Positions 32,012 to 43,829 of a stretch of 64,000 bases of DNA are shown here, piece by piece (the stretch's first letter is position 1; each line of letters starts with the position of its first letter). The translations under genes and the position numbers were made by a program. The stretch is from contig JAQISU010000179.1 of assembly GCA_029339505.1 (NCBI GenBank), positions 9,752,501 through 9,816,500 of the forward strand, in the 5' to 3' direction. The notes beneath the pieces were generated by a model. It was not told where the DNA came from, made no database searches, and saw only the letters and a program-made list of their open reading frames with translations. The DNA is from Unio delphinus. Lineage: Eukaryota; Mollusca; Bivalvia; Unionida; Unionidae.

Positions 32012-32768
32012 GGTTACTCATGGAACATATATGAACAGCCCAATGACTAGAAATGACAGAGCTTCAAGATGATTATGAAATGGCAGAACCAAACAGCCAA
32101 TTGAATGGTTCATTGGATTTGAGCATAAACGAAGCATATGTGAAACATTCAGAGCTAGACCCTGATGAAAATAGGAAATCAACCAGAAACGATTCAGAGA
32201 CAGAGAACCAGTCAGAACCTGATGAAGATATTCAATCAGCTAGAAATAATTCAGAGACAGGGAACCAGTCAAAAGCAAAGGATAATGCTGATCATGAAGA
32301 ATTAAATCAAAAGACTTTGAGTAAAACCAAAAACAATATAAAATCAGAAGGAGCAGTCAAGGCAGACGAGGATGATTTAGGGATATATGAAGATACAGCT
32401 GATGTTGATTCTTGTTTGTCTGATTCTGAAGTAGGGGATGCTTCAGAAGCAGATGGGGTCATTGATAGTACTAATGTCATTGAATTGGAGGAAGTAAAGA
32501 AGAAAGAGGAGGAGGAGGAGGAGAAAGAAGAAGACAAAGAGAAACAAGAAGTGTCACATGAAGCCCAAGAGACGAGACAAGTCCTGGAATCTTCTGGAAA
32601 TGTTGGCATTCGCCCTGGGACAGAAACATTGGATGACCAATCCAGTGTTCCCACCTTCTCAGCTCCCAAGCCCCCAAGAGTTCAGATCTCAGATGTTCGG
32701 AAAATATCAGGTTTAAGGGCAATCAACACGCCTGCAAGTTTCATCACCGAATACTCCGCTAGTACAAG
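32012..32768 (+). CDS. first coding exon of an acidic, disordered protein of unknown function
   Basis: A TATATTTGCAG acceptor precedes about 41 nt of 5' UTR, and the frame opens at ATG 32053. A TGA in the same frame at 32044 makes this the first possible start in the exon. The 238-codon frame ends at AAG|GTAAGG (donor at 32769) in phase 2. The product is rich in D, E, S, N and K: repeated SETxNQS phrases (residues 48-55 and 68-75), a poly-glutamate stretch (about 150-165, KKEEEEEEKEEDKEK), then a more ordered, basic C-terminal end with APKPPRVQISDVRKISGLR and NTPASFITEYSASTR. No signal peptide or membrane segment is seen, and the family is not recognised. Two short upstream ATGs (32020, 32032) open minor frames. 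Base composition is clearly less AT-rich than the surroundings. Downstream exons were not reliably found. Confidence 0.72.
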
Positions 32769-33120
32769 GTAAGGTATTCTTGTTCTTAGTGGCATTTCCC
32801 TAACTGATATATTTTTTTTCTTGATTTGTTTTTGATGATTTTGTTTGTCAATCCCGCTGTCATCATGTACATGTTGTAATTCCAGAAAGTCATAAAATAC
32901 ATTATAGTGCAGTAGGGTCAATTTTATAGAGCACAGTTGCAGATTTCATACTTATTTTTAAAGTGTAAAACAAACATGCAGACTGTGCAAAAGTCATGCA
33001 TTCTATTTTCAAGCACTACCTTTATTTCTTTATTCAGAAAAATCTTGCCCATTTCTAAAATTTGAGGGTGAAATTCAGTCCCAAACTTTTCAGTTCTTGG
33101 ATAGACTGTGGTACTTTTTG
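32769..33120. other. intronic or unique sequence
   Basis: Follows the donor of the acidic exon. On the minus strand 33120-33010 there is a protein-like stretch in the frame that continues from the 60-bp array (VVTVMPSKSTTVYPRTEKFG, TEFHPQILEMGKIF); splice signals were not established. Confidence 0.4.
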
Positions 33121-33129
33121 AAGGCATTA

Positions 33130-33842
33130 CAGTGACTACATCAGAAAGCTTGCTATTTGAAGAAGACAGACATGGTTCTGATTTTTTATACATGTATCTT
33201 ACAGAAAGCTTTCTATTTGAAGAAGACAGACATGGTTCTGATTTTGTATAAATGTATCTAACAGAAAGCTTTCTATTTGAAGAAGACAGACATGGTTCTG
33301 ATTTTGTATAAATGTATCTAACAGAAAGCTTTCTATTTGAAGAAGACAGACATGGTTCTGATTTTGTATAAATGTATCTAACAGAAAGCATGCTATATGA
33401 AGAAGACAGACATGGTTCTGATTTTGTATAAATGTATCTAACAGAAAGCTTTCTATTTGAAGAAGACAGACATGGTTCTGATTTTGTATAAATGTATCTA
33501 ACAGAAAGCATGCTATATGAAGAAGACAGACATGGTTCTGATTTTATATGCATGTATCTTACAGAATGATTGTAATATGAAGAAGACAGACATGGTTCTG
33601 ATTTTGTATAAATGTATCTAACAGAAAGCTTGTTATTTGAAGAAGACAGACATGGTTCTGATTTTGTATAAATTTATCTAACAGAGAGCTTGCTATTTGA
33701 AGAAGACAGACATGGTTCTGATTTTGTATAAATGTATCTAACAGAAAGCATGCTATTTGAAGAAGACAGACATGGTTCTGATTTTATATACATGTATCTA
33801 ACAGAAAGCTTTCTATTTGAAGAAGACAGACATAGTTCTGTT
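33130..33842. repeat. 60-bp array, 12 copies of fixed length
   Basis: Unit AACAGAAAGCTTTCTATTTG + AAGAAGACAGACATGGTTCT + GATTTTGTATAAATGTATCT. Copies do not differ in length, only by substitutions. Minus-strand reading gives a 20-residue repeat, KSEPCLSSSNRKLSVRYIYT, over 33553-33120. Confidence 0.96.
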
Positions 33843-34385
33843 TTATTTACTGAGCTTCTTTAATATCATTTACCTTTTTTTCTAAGTTGTAAAGAATTGT
33901 GCAGCTTTAAATAATTTGTATCATTTGTGCTATGACTATAGCATTTTGGGAGCTTCAAGTATAATCACATGCAGTTTCTGCTAATTTAACCACTCCTATT
34001 GCAGTGCCCCTCCCCCCCCTCTCCTCCAGCAAGAGGCCATTGCATTTTGTACTCGCCAAATGTTACATATATGATACGATCATCGGTTCATTACAAAAGG
34101 TGTGACCTTATGAGAGAGAGAGAGACTGCTGAATTCACATTTGCCTGTTAACTTTAAGTACTATAGTGAAATTTGAAATTTGATGAAACATAAATCACCA
34201 CTAGGAAATCTACACAAGGGCAGAGTTAATCAGCTGGGCTAATTAGAGAAATAAACTGAGGGCGCCTTATGACATATATGCTGACTGACCAGTTAAAGGA
34301 CCAATGCATTATTTTGTGGAATCCCACAGGGTATGAATAGCTCAGTAAAAGAAGATTTATGGAAACTTTTCAAAAGCTGATATGT
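33843..34385. other. unique sequence
   Basis: Contains a CCCCTCCCCCCCCTCTCC tract at 34008. No gene seen. Confidence 0.4.
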
Positions 34386-34389
34386 GCTA

Positions 34390-35860
34390 GAAGGATATGT
34401 GATGGTTACAGGACCACTGATATATGCTAGAACAGCGGTTCTCAACCTTTCTAGTGCCGCGACCCTTTTAATGCAATTCCAAATGTTGTGGCGACCCAAC
34501 CGTAAAATTATTTTCATTCATAACTGTAAAAATGTATATTTCCGATGATCGTAAGCGACCCCTGGCAAATCGTTGTTCGACCCTTGACGGGGTTGCGACC
34601 CACAGGTTGAGAACCGATGTGCTAGAAGGACCACTGATATGTGCTAGGAGGACCACTGATATGTAATAGTAGGACTACTGATATGAAATAGTAGGACTAC
34701 TGATATGTAATGGTAGGACTACTGATATGTAATGGTAGGACTACTGATATGAAATAGTAGGACTACTGATATGAAATAGTAGGACTACTGATATGAAATA
34801 GTAGGACTACTGATATGTAATGGTAGGACTACTGATATGAAATAGTAGGACTACTGATATGAAATGGTAGGACTACTGATATGAAATAGTAGGACTACTG
34901 ATATGTAATGGTAGGACTACTGATATGAAATAGTAGGACTACTGATATGTAATGGTAGGACTACTGATATGTAATGGTAGGACTACTGATATGAAATAAT
35001 AGGACTACTGATATGAAATAGTAGGACTACTGATATGTAATGGTAGGACTACTGATATGTAATGGTAGGACTACTGATATGAAATAGTAGGACTACTGAT
35101 ATGAAATAGTAGGACTACTGATATGTAATAGTAGGACTACTGATATGAAATGGTAGGACTACTGATATGTTATGGTAGGACTACTGATATGAAATAGTAG
35201 GACTACTGATATGAAATAGTAGGACTACTGATATGAAATAGTAGGACTACTGATATGTAATGGTAGGACTACTATGAAATAGTAGGACTACTGATATGTA
35301 ATGGTAGGACTACTGATATGAAATAGTAGGACTACTGATATGTAATAGTAGGACTACTGATATGAAATAGTAGGACTACTGATATGTAATGGTAGGACTA
35401 CTGATATGAAATAGTAGGACTACTGATATGTAATGGTAGGACTACTGATATGTAATAGTAGGACTACTGATATGAAATAGTAGGACTACTGATATGAAAT
35501 AGTAGGACTACTGATATGAAATAGTAGGACTACTGATATGAAATAGTAGGACTACTGATATGAAATAGTAGGACTACTGATATGAAATAGTAGGACTACT
35601 GATATGTAATAGTAGGACTACTGATATGTAATGGTAGGACTACTGATATGAAATGGTAGGACTACTGATATGTAATGGTAGGACAACTGATATGTACTGA
35701 GCAGGACCACTGATATGTGAGTAGGACCCCTGATAGGTGGTATTTGGACCACTGATACATAATAGTAGGACCACTGATATTTGAGTGTAGGACCAATTAT
35801 ATGTGACAGTAGGACCCCTTATATGTGATAGTTGGACCACTTATTTGTTGTGGTTGCCTC
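34390..35860. repeat. 22-bp minisatellite, about 50 copies
   Basis: Two unit types, AGGACTACTGATATGAAATA + GT and AGGACTACTGATATGTAATG + GT, are interspersed without obvious order. Older units (GGACCACTGATATGTGCTAG type) lie at both ends, including those on each side of the MITE at 34433-34619. Confidence 0.96.
34433..34619. mobile_element. SPIN-like hAT MITE with perfect 8-bp target duplication
   Basis: 187 bp bounded by CAGCGGTTCTC (left) and GAGAACCGATG (right), inverted repeats with one mismatch. TGCTAGAA is present immediately outside both ends (34425-34432 and 34620-34627), a perfect 8-bp hAT target duplication. Internal words read in the reverse sense, GGTTCTCAACCTGTGGGTCG, CATCGGAAATATACATTTT, ACAGTTATGAATG and AAAATAATTTTACGGTTGGG, follow in the same order as I remember for the SPIN family of hAT MITEs. 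It has no coding capacity. Confidence 0.88.
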
Positions 35861-36009
35861 ACTGGTGTGTGAGTATGATCACTGATATGTGGTAATATGA
35901 CCATTGTTTTCTTGATTTAAAAACTGATTTCATTCACATGAACTTAAAATGAATGCTTCTTCTTAGTTTCATACCACACTGTACTTTACTTACTGTATAT
36001 ACTCACTCA

Positions 36010-36171
36010 GGTCAAAGGGCAGAGTCTACAGAATCAGATCTGTGTCGCATATGCACTGGCAGATCTGAGTCCAAGAAGTTTTGTAAGGAGTATTGAGTAT
36101 GACAGAGACCCAGATCTGCCAGTGTGTAATGTAATAGTAGATCAGGGTATATGTTGTTTGCAATTAGACTT
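36010..36171. mobile_element. palindromic MITE, copy at 36.0 kb
   Basis: The left arm contains GAATCAGATCTGTGTCGCAT and the right arm GACAGAGACCCAGATCTGCC then TTTGCAATTAGACTT. The element can fold over most of its length. It shares arms with copies at 38872, 47312, 52755, 53030 and 56877. Confidence 0.65.
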
Positions 36172-37830
36172 GAGCTATAAACAAGTATGTACTGTAGACT
36201 GGATCCATGCTGTACTGAAAACTAAGTATTCGCTGACAGACTTCAAAGTGGGACCATTCAGATTAATAAAAGTAGGTAACTGCTTGCTGTTGGGCAAGTA
36301 ATAAATTATGAATTTCTTAAATTGGCTTTACATTCTAATACATCAAGAAAGTTTAATGATAATTTTACATACAGCATGAAAATAATTGACTATTTTTATA
36401 AAGATGATTTTTTTTTTTGGTTTTAATAATGTTTAATTGGAAGAGTGAGTAAAACATCATTTTTAAGGGTATTTTTTAGCATTTCAAATATTTTGACCTT
36501 TTTGTCTTTTCTTTCTGGGGATTTTGGCAAGATTTTTGCCATTATAATTTAAATTTTTCTGGGAATCTGGGCTTGAGACTTTTTAAAAAGAAGAAATGCT
36601 CTGCCTCCAAATAACTTTAAAACAATATTGTTGCTCTGTTTGGTAGAAAAACAGACGTAACTATGACCTAGTTATGACTTAATTTTGACCTAATGATGAC
36701 CTAATTATGTCCATTTAAAAACAATTATCTTTCTTCAGGTAAATGAGAAAGAATGCCCTTACTCACAAGAAAATCTCATGCATCCACCCACCCCTTTAAC
36801 CGTTGTTTTCTTAGAATAATAAATTTGACCATATAACCAACTTTCCGATTCAAAGAGGCTGGATAGATAGTCCATTTATTCATATCTTCTCACCTGTGTT
36901 TCAAAAGGTTTTTCAGCATACACACTGCTGGGATCAATCAGTTCCAATAAGCAGAAACTTATTCTATGCATCACAGACTTGTGTGAATCTATAGGACTTG
37001 ACCAATCTGTTCCACAATGAATAGCAATAGTTTTGGGCACAGGTGAATTCCTTTTTATAATCATAAAAAAATATTTACCTGTACATTAAATAAAGTGCAT
37101 AAGTGACTGCCACATTCAGGAGAAACAAAAAGAGACATTTTGCAGTCTGAAAAGAGCAAATTGTTGGAAGCAAGGCAGTGGTGCTGGGGAAAAAAATTGA
37201 CGTAACACATTCAGCCATCCTAAAGTAGCATTGGGGAAACACAATAATTGCATTGTGTAGTACAGTTTTATTATTTGTTATGAGGTTAGTAAGTGTTCCC
37301 AACACATGCATTCACTTTATGGTTCTTTCCCTCTCCAATATGGTCACATCCTACAGGTATGCTTAGTGGTTGATTACAAGAAAATTATAACTTAAAAGTG
37401 GGCTGTAGCAGCTTGTTCCCTTTTACTTGGAGTATTATGATTAGGACATGTATAAAATGGATTAGGATTAAGACAGGAATGCTAGGGTAAAGACACTTAT
37501 AAAATGGATTATTATAATCAGAATTTGACAGAAAGAGGGTTGTGCATTTATTAGGACATGTATGGGTGTATTTGAGATCAAATACGATGGTACTTTTATA
37601 GACAAAGGGAGACAACTCTTAGATCCTAAGCATCCTTAGTTCATAGTTTGATGGATATGAATGCTCACTGTGCCATGGCTTAGTATTACAGATGAGATTT
37701 GTTAACATTGATGCTGAGAATTGTTTGAAATCATCAGAACAAATCAAGCATCAATTTTCTTTGGTTGGAAATTCTTTCTTTAATTTCTACCAATAATTGC
37801 TGCTCTTGCATACATGGTTAAGCTGCTTGT
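36172..37830. other. unique AT-rich sequence
   Basis: About 1.65 kb without recognisable exons. Minor local duplications occur: GACCTAATTATG words at 36665-36710 and ATAAAATGGATTA twice near 37453 and 37499. Confidence 0.45.
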
Positions 37831-37849
37831 ATCCCATTTTGTTGTCATA

Positions 37850-38505
37850 AAAAATGCCTGCAATCAGGGAAGCCTTATGAATGTATTGTGTTATAAAATG
37901 ATGTCAGCCATATGACAAAAAATGCCAATCAAGGAAGCCATATGAATGTACTGTGTTATAAAATGCAAGTTGAATATCAAAACTACTTTTGTCTCCAAAA
38001 TGGGAACTACGACCTCACCTATGTTATTTAAAGGACAGTACTATACTGAGCTATATTCTAGTAACATCCATATTCTATTTTTATGACAGTATTGTATTGT
38101 GGTACGTTATAGTGAAGTCCATGACCTTATTTATATGAGGGAAAGTGTTAGACTGAGGTATTTTATTGTGAGACCAAAGAATATATCCATGTTATACATG
38201 ATGAGGAATTTTATAGTGAGACCAAAGAATATATCCATGTTATACATAATGAGGAATTTTATAGTGAGATCCATGATCTAATTGATTTTATCTAATAGAC
38301 AGTATTCTATTAAGGTACTTTGTAGCAAGACCAGTTTTATAATGATGTACATTATAATGAGATCCATGACTTCATGTTACATAAGGGATAGTGTTATACT
38401 GAGGTACTTTGTAGCAAGATCCATGACCAGTTTTATAATGATGTACATTATAATGAGATCCATGACTTCATGTTACATAAGGGATAGTGTTATACTGAGG
38501 TAGTT
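37850..38505. repeat. degenerate tandem repeats
   Basis: At 37855-37965 two copies of an approximately 75-bp unit (GGAAGCC.TATGAATGTA). At 38040-38505 units share TATACTGAGGTACTTTGTAG, TAATGAGATCCATGACTTCA and TGTTACATAAGGGATAGTG. Confidence 0.85.
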
Positions 38506-38514
38506 TATAGTGAG

Positions 38515-38800
38515 ATACATTCAGAAATGAACACTCATGTAAGATTCAGAAATGAACACTCATGTAAGATTCAGAAATGAACACTTATGTACGATTAAAA
38601 AATGAACACTCATGTAAGATTAAAAAATGAACACTCGTGTAAGATTAAAAAATGAACACTCATGTAAGATTATAAAATGAACACTCATGTAAGATTAAAA
38701 AATGAACACTCATGTAAGATTAAAAAATGAACACTCATGTAAGATTAAAAAATGAACACTCATGTAAGATTCAGAAATGAATACTCATGTAAAGTTCTCT
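38515..38800. repeat. 25-bp minisatellite, about 11 copies
   Basis: Unit AAGATTAAAAAATGAACACT + CATGT; end copies carry TTCAG in place of TTAAA. Confidence 0.96.
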
Positions 38801-38871
38801 GTAAAATCTCAAGAATATAGGTTCATGACATTGATTTAACATGTTATAAATACTATGTATAATTACTTAAA

Positions 38872-39079
38872 AGTCGAATCCAACTACCAGCTGCATAGAC
38901 CCAAACCTGCCATCACATAACGCACAAACAGATCAGGGTCAATGCAGTTTGTTAGGACTAATTAGCAGACTAATTAGCTTAGCAGGCTAATTAGCAGAAC
39001 AAACAATTTTGATCCTGATCAGCGATCTGATTATGTGCCCCAATCAGATCAGAGTCTGTGTTGTTTGCGATTTGGAATT
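38872..39079. mobile_element. palindromic MITE, copy at 38.9 kb
   Basis: The left arm has CATAGACCCAAACCTGCCAT and the right arm CAGATCAGAGTCTGTGTTGT then TTTGCGATTTGGA. The middle contains a GACTAATTAGC/GGCTAATTAGC expansion, itself a short repeat. Confidence 0.65.
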
Positions 39080-39630
39080 TTACATGAGTGTATACAGTAC
39101 ATGTATTTAGAATACTATTAGGAATTTAATTTACCATATTACATATAATGTTAACTCTGTGCACTCAAGTAATTACTATTTAGGTAAATTTATTGAGATT
39201 TAAGCTGATCAGAATGAGCACACATTGACAATATTTTGCATATGTGTGAACCTCCCAACCAGACGGGTTGTACTCCGGAGATGACGGGTTTCTTCCCCAT
39301 CTATCCCATCACAGACTGAAATCTGCCATGTGAGTCAAATTATTATTGGAGAATTTAAATTTTTTCCACTTTTTCACACTTTGCTTCCAGCATGGTATTT
39401 TTACCTGATCAATCAGTTGAACTTTGCACCCTGACCAGTTGGTTGAACTTATTTGGTGTTTCTGAAACACCTTTTGTTGTAGATTAAAATCAGGATTGAT
39501 TACTTTAATTGAGGTGGAGATTTCAAAGTTGAGGACATTTTTCCCCAGATTGTAAACATGCACTGTATTCAGATGGGTTGTTCTGGTTCTCACTTGGGCC
39601 TAATACATTTTTTTAAAAGATTGAACAAAT
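39080..39630. other. unique sequence
   Basis: No convincing exon or repeat. Confidence 0.4.
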
Positions 39631-39634
39631 TAAG

Positions 39635-39835
39635 TTGGACACAAATTGCCAGGTAGTGACAATGGAACAGTTTAAGAATACATGTTCAACACTTCATTTT
39701 GGACACAAATTGTCTGATACTGACAATGGACAGTGTCAGAACATGTGTTCAGCACTTAATGTTTGGCACAACTTGTCAGGTATTGACAACTTGTCAGGTA
39801 AGAACGTGTTCAGCACTTCATTTTAGACAAATTGT
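39635..39835. repeat. about 67-bp repeat, three copies
   Basis: Units share GGACACAAATTGTC, TACTGACAATGGACAG and TTCAGCACTTCATTTT. Confidence 0.85.
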
Positions 39836-40540
39836 ATGATAGGACAGTTTTAAGATATGTGTATTAGCTTTATATAGTTGCATGAGCTGTTATTCTTTGT
39901 AAAAAGTTTATTTTTTACAGTATTGGCCTTGACAACAGTCTTTTTTACACATAGTTGATGAACAATATACTTTAAGTCTTGTTCCTAACTTATTTACATT
40001 TATATCTCTAATGCCCAAAGGTAACTCAGGTCCCTCGCTTTGCTCAGAAGAACTTAATTGCTGGCTTGCTGCCATCCATTTCCTGAACTTCCTGCAGGAT
40101 CGCCATGAAACTTTGCATGCATCTTAAGGTCTTGTAATGGTCTTAAATAAAAATGGTGCTATTTAGGCATCCAACATGGCAGCCACAGTTGCCATCTTGA
40201 AATCTTACCATTACTCAAATTAATTTGTGGTGTTTTCACTGAAAGACTTCTTATGTTACCTAGGTGATTCTAATGAATATTGTGTGATATGACATCATGT
40301 ATTGTTGCCATGGTAGCCAGCTCTAAGATCTTCTTTTTGCTGCCGGTTATGAAAGGAAAGTCAGATATTAAAATGATGCCAGTCTGAGACTCAAATCTAA
40401 ATAATCTTAAATGGTCCTGATCTGATATCCAGCCTGTGGTCCATGGGCATCATCTTAAAAATATTACTGCTGCTATAGAATGGATTGAAATTTGCTTTTC
40501 TCTCCAAGACATTCTATGAAGACTAGTTAATCCTAAATGA
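39836..40540. other. unique sequence
   Basis: No gene seen. Several CATCTTGAAAAT and GATATGGC words suggest older degraded repeats. Confidence 0.4.
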
Positions 40541-40690
40541 AAATGGTACCAGTCTGACTTCCAAAATGGTACCAGTCTGACTTCTAATATGGTACCAGTC
40601 TGAGTTCCAAAATGGTACCAGTCTGAGTTCCAAAATGGTACCAGTCTGACTTCCAAAATGGTACCAGTCTGACTTCCAATATGGCCATTA
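40541..40690. repeat. 23-bp repeat, six copies
   Basis: Unit ATGGTACCAGTCTGACTTCC + AAA. Confidence 0.95.
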
Positions 40691-41640
40691 TGGTAATCCT
40701 CCGGAACTGATGTTTGGATGGTACTAAAATAAAGATGGTGCTGATCAGTTGTGGCCATCTTGAAAATGTTACTGCTACTACTCCTCTGGAAGGAATGGTC
40801 ATTCCAATATGGGGTTTTCCCTGAAATACTTCTGCCCATATGTAGTTGACCCTCAGTGAAATTTATTTAAAAATTATTCTTCTTGCAATAAATTGTTATT
40901 CCTACATTAAAATGAAACTGATTTAACATACAGAATGGCTGCCTTATTGGTCATCCTAAGAATCTGAAATCAACATGGCATTTTCGATTAGACACTATTA
41001 TAGTGTTACAGTATTTTAAATATGTAAAACATATTTTTATTACCAAAATTGGTATTTTGCTGTTCTAAAAAATATCAGAAATGGTTTTAGTATTCAGCAG
41101 ATATACAAAGAAGAAATGGTCTTATTCTGAATTCCTTGGACATATTGTATGCCAGTAGAGTGTCAGCCCATTTGAGAGACTCAAATTTTTTTTACAAGTT
41201 TATCTGACATATAGTTTTACCAAATATTTGTAAGTACTTTTTATTAGGAAAGAATTATACAGGACAATACCTTATACTTATGTCTTTATTTTTGTTGTTT
41301 TTGAGAGCTTTAAGTTAGCAATGACTACTTTTGTATATTTATCTGTTTTATGTGACATCTTCATCCATTTGTCAGATGATCCTAACAATGCACATAAATA
41401 TTTCATTAAGCATCTGTTGTGCTTTTTGCATTTGGAGTTCAACTCTTGCTCTTTACAAATGCGGAGTTATTGCCCCTATTACCTTTCTTGCCATGGCAAG
41501 TACTGAACTTTCTATCTCTGTTACTATTTCAGTCTTATTTAATGTTCCTTATTGTTTTGGTTTTTTTTTTTAAAGGGAAACAACTTCATCAATGAAAAGA
41601 GTCTTTGTTGCTTAGTTGCAAAAAGTCACTTAGTCAACAA
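40691..41640. other. unique AT-rich sequence
   Basis: No recognised gene or repeat. Confidence 0.4.
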
Positions 41641-41734
41641 TTAGTAAGCATAAGATTCATGAAGTCAGACACAAATTTACCTTACATGATGAGACTGAGA
41701 TTTGTTAACTCTATATAGATATTAAAGTCTTTTT

Positions 41735-41970
41735 GTGCTTATAGCAAATGAATTGTCAACAGTTATTTCAAGATTGAGGCTTGTTAACAGTGTATGAATT
41801 TTAAGGTCTTTTCACCCTTACAGCAAATGAACTGTTGACCCTTATTTCAATATTGAGGTTTGTTAACAGTGTAACAAATGTCTTTAAGAGCTCATAGAAA
41901 TTAATTCTCATTGTCATGAGATTTTGATATGTTAAAAATAATGAATGTTAAGGTCTTGTTATGCTCACAG
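41735..41970. repeat. about 77-bp degenerate repeat, three copies
   Basis: Units share AGCAAATGAATTGTC, TTATTTCAAGATTGAGGCTT and GTTAACAGTGTATGAA. Confidence 0.8.
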
Positions 41971-42800
41971 CAAAAATACTATCCCAGCTTTCCTGCGCTA
42001 GTCATGTTTATGGACAGATTCCTAAAATTTAGTAGGAATTTGTGCAGTCACACATCCCTGAGAAATTAGTGGTATCCTGTCTTTTTTATGGTAGACATAC
42101 TATAAAAACAAGCTTTCTCTCCTGAGTTTATTACTTTGACAAAACATCTATTGTAAGACTTCAACTTTCTTTTCATTTCCAGGCCTTAATTCATGATTAG
42201 CTATTCCATTTAACATTGCCTAGATGAACTCTACAATTGCATATTGGTCAGTCCACAGGTAATATTTATATGGAATCAATTTTTAATTTTTAGTGGAAAA
42301 TAATTAATTCCACTTATATTTATGAATTTTTCTAAATGCGTCACAGTAAAAGTACTGGTACATACACTTACATGTAGTGACATATGGTACTGTACAGTTG
42401 CCTTTTGCAACAATAAGTGTTAGAACAGAATTGAAATCCCAACAAAACAATTATCTCAGGAAAGAAAAGTCCCAATTGTGTCACTGTTATCTGTGAAGAG
42501 TAATTTAGAAGGATTTTTGTGTTAATTATATTATGTGTTGCAATTTTGTATTGGGTACTTTGTTTACCAAATTAAAGCCAGTGAAATAGTTCTTGATCCA
42601 CAGACTTGACAAAGGGATGATGAGCAGAGCAGTTACTGGTCAAAATTACTTTGTCTAATTATCATAGACTTGATATTCCTGTTATGGAGAACATGAAGAA
42701 TTTTGGGATACAAAATATTCAGGAATTTTTTGTTGCTTTTATTCGGATTTTGTTTTAAGATCTAATATTTGTCTAGATTCAAAGACAATGGAAACTGGAA
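41971..42800. other. unique AT-rich sequence
   Basis: No recognised gene or repeat. Confidence 0.4.
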
Positions 42801-42807
42801 CTAAATT

Positions 42808-43045
42808 TAATGAAGATCTGTGTGGTTTGAAAGATAGTGCAATGGAACCACATGTAATGAAGATCTGTGTGGTTTGAAAGATAGTGCAATGGAACCACAT
42901 GTAATGAAGATCTGTGTGGTTTGAAAGATAGTGCAATGGAACAACATGTATCGAAGATCTGTGTGGTTTGAAAGACAGTGCAACGGAAACACATATCATG
43001 AAGATCTGTGTAGTTTGAAAGACGGTGGAGTTGAACAACAAGTGG
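42808..43045. repeat. 47-bp minisatellite, five copies
   Basis: Unit AATGAAGATCTGTGTGGTTT + GAAAGATAGTGCAATGGAAC + CACATGT; edges diverged. Confidence 0.94.
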
Positions 43046-43458
43046 CAAAGATAGGTGATTATGTGAAATCTACGTACTTATAATTTGTAATTAGTCATAC
43101 CTTAGAAAATAATCACCTTAACTGGTTAATATACTTGTTGTAAAGATGCATCAGTCAGGTACAGATAAACTGACACTTGAATCAAGCAAAATCTTGTCAA
43201 CTTTTAAAATAGATTTAAACAAACTGGGAATTTGAAATAAACATGAAAAATATTTGCAACACGGGGCACCATCTTTCTTTTTTAGAAATGGACCAAAACA
43301 GAATATTTGCTCTTCACGTAAAAGCAGAACTAAAATGTATGTTGTGAAAACTTTTGAATGATGAAACTAAATTTACAATAAGGCATTTCCTTGTACTTGA
43401 AGGACTGCAAACAGTTTTGCTAAAATGAAAGATTCTAAGTCTTTTATTAAAGTTACAG

Positions 43459-43675
43459 TATCTCTGGTCCAATCTTGCCAAAGTTCATCTCCTTCCTCAC
43501 TTTCACTGGATGTAATTGACAAGAAGGCGATTGTTCCAAAGCCCACTAACTTTCCTTTCTCGGATCCTCTGCAACAGTCAGCTCAAGAAATTGTGACAAA
43601 GCCCTCTAACTTTCCTTTAGCGGATCCTCTGCAACAGTCAACCCTGATCAGGAGAGGAAAAATTATCCGTGGAAG
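43459..43675 (+). CDS. candidate internal exon with a duplicated segment
   Basis: Preceded by TTAAAGTTACAG and followed by the GGAAG|GTTGGT donor. The open frame reads SLVQSCQSSSPSSLSLDVI, then KAIVPKPTNFPFSDPLQQSA and IVTKPSNFPLADPLQQS, so KPxNFPxxDPLQQS is present twice, and ends LIRRGKIIRGR. Base composition is less AT-rich than the flanks. Phases are 1 at the start and 2 at the end, so it cannot follow 32012-32768 directly. It could be an exon of the same gene with intervening exons, or of another gene; the function is unknown. An alternative is a chance frame, but the two strong boundaries and the in-frame duplication favour coding. Confidence 0.42.
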
Positions 43676-43829
43676 GTTGGTTATCTTGAAGAAGATTTGT
43701 TTTCACACATTGTACAATAAGATGTCATAATAAAAAAGCAATATTTACCATAGAGGTCAGTGCCAATTATGGCTGTGATTTTAATGAAATAGTTGTTAAT
43801 CCAGGGTCTAAATTAATACTAATATCATA
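43676..43829. other. unique sequence
   Basis: No recognised features. Confidence 0.35.

Noticed and set aside
36876..37064. Minus-strand frame with a protein-like look (TDWSSPIDSHKSVMHRIS)
   Set aside because: Short, with no convincing splice sites or recognisable family; left as unique sequence.
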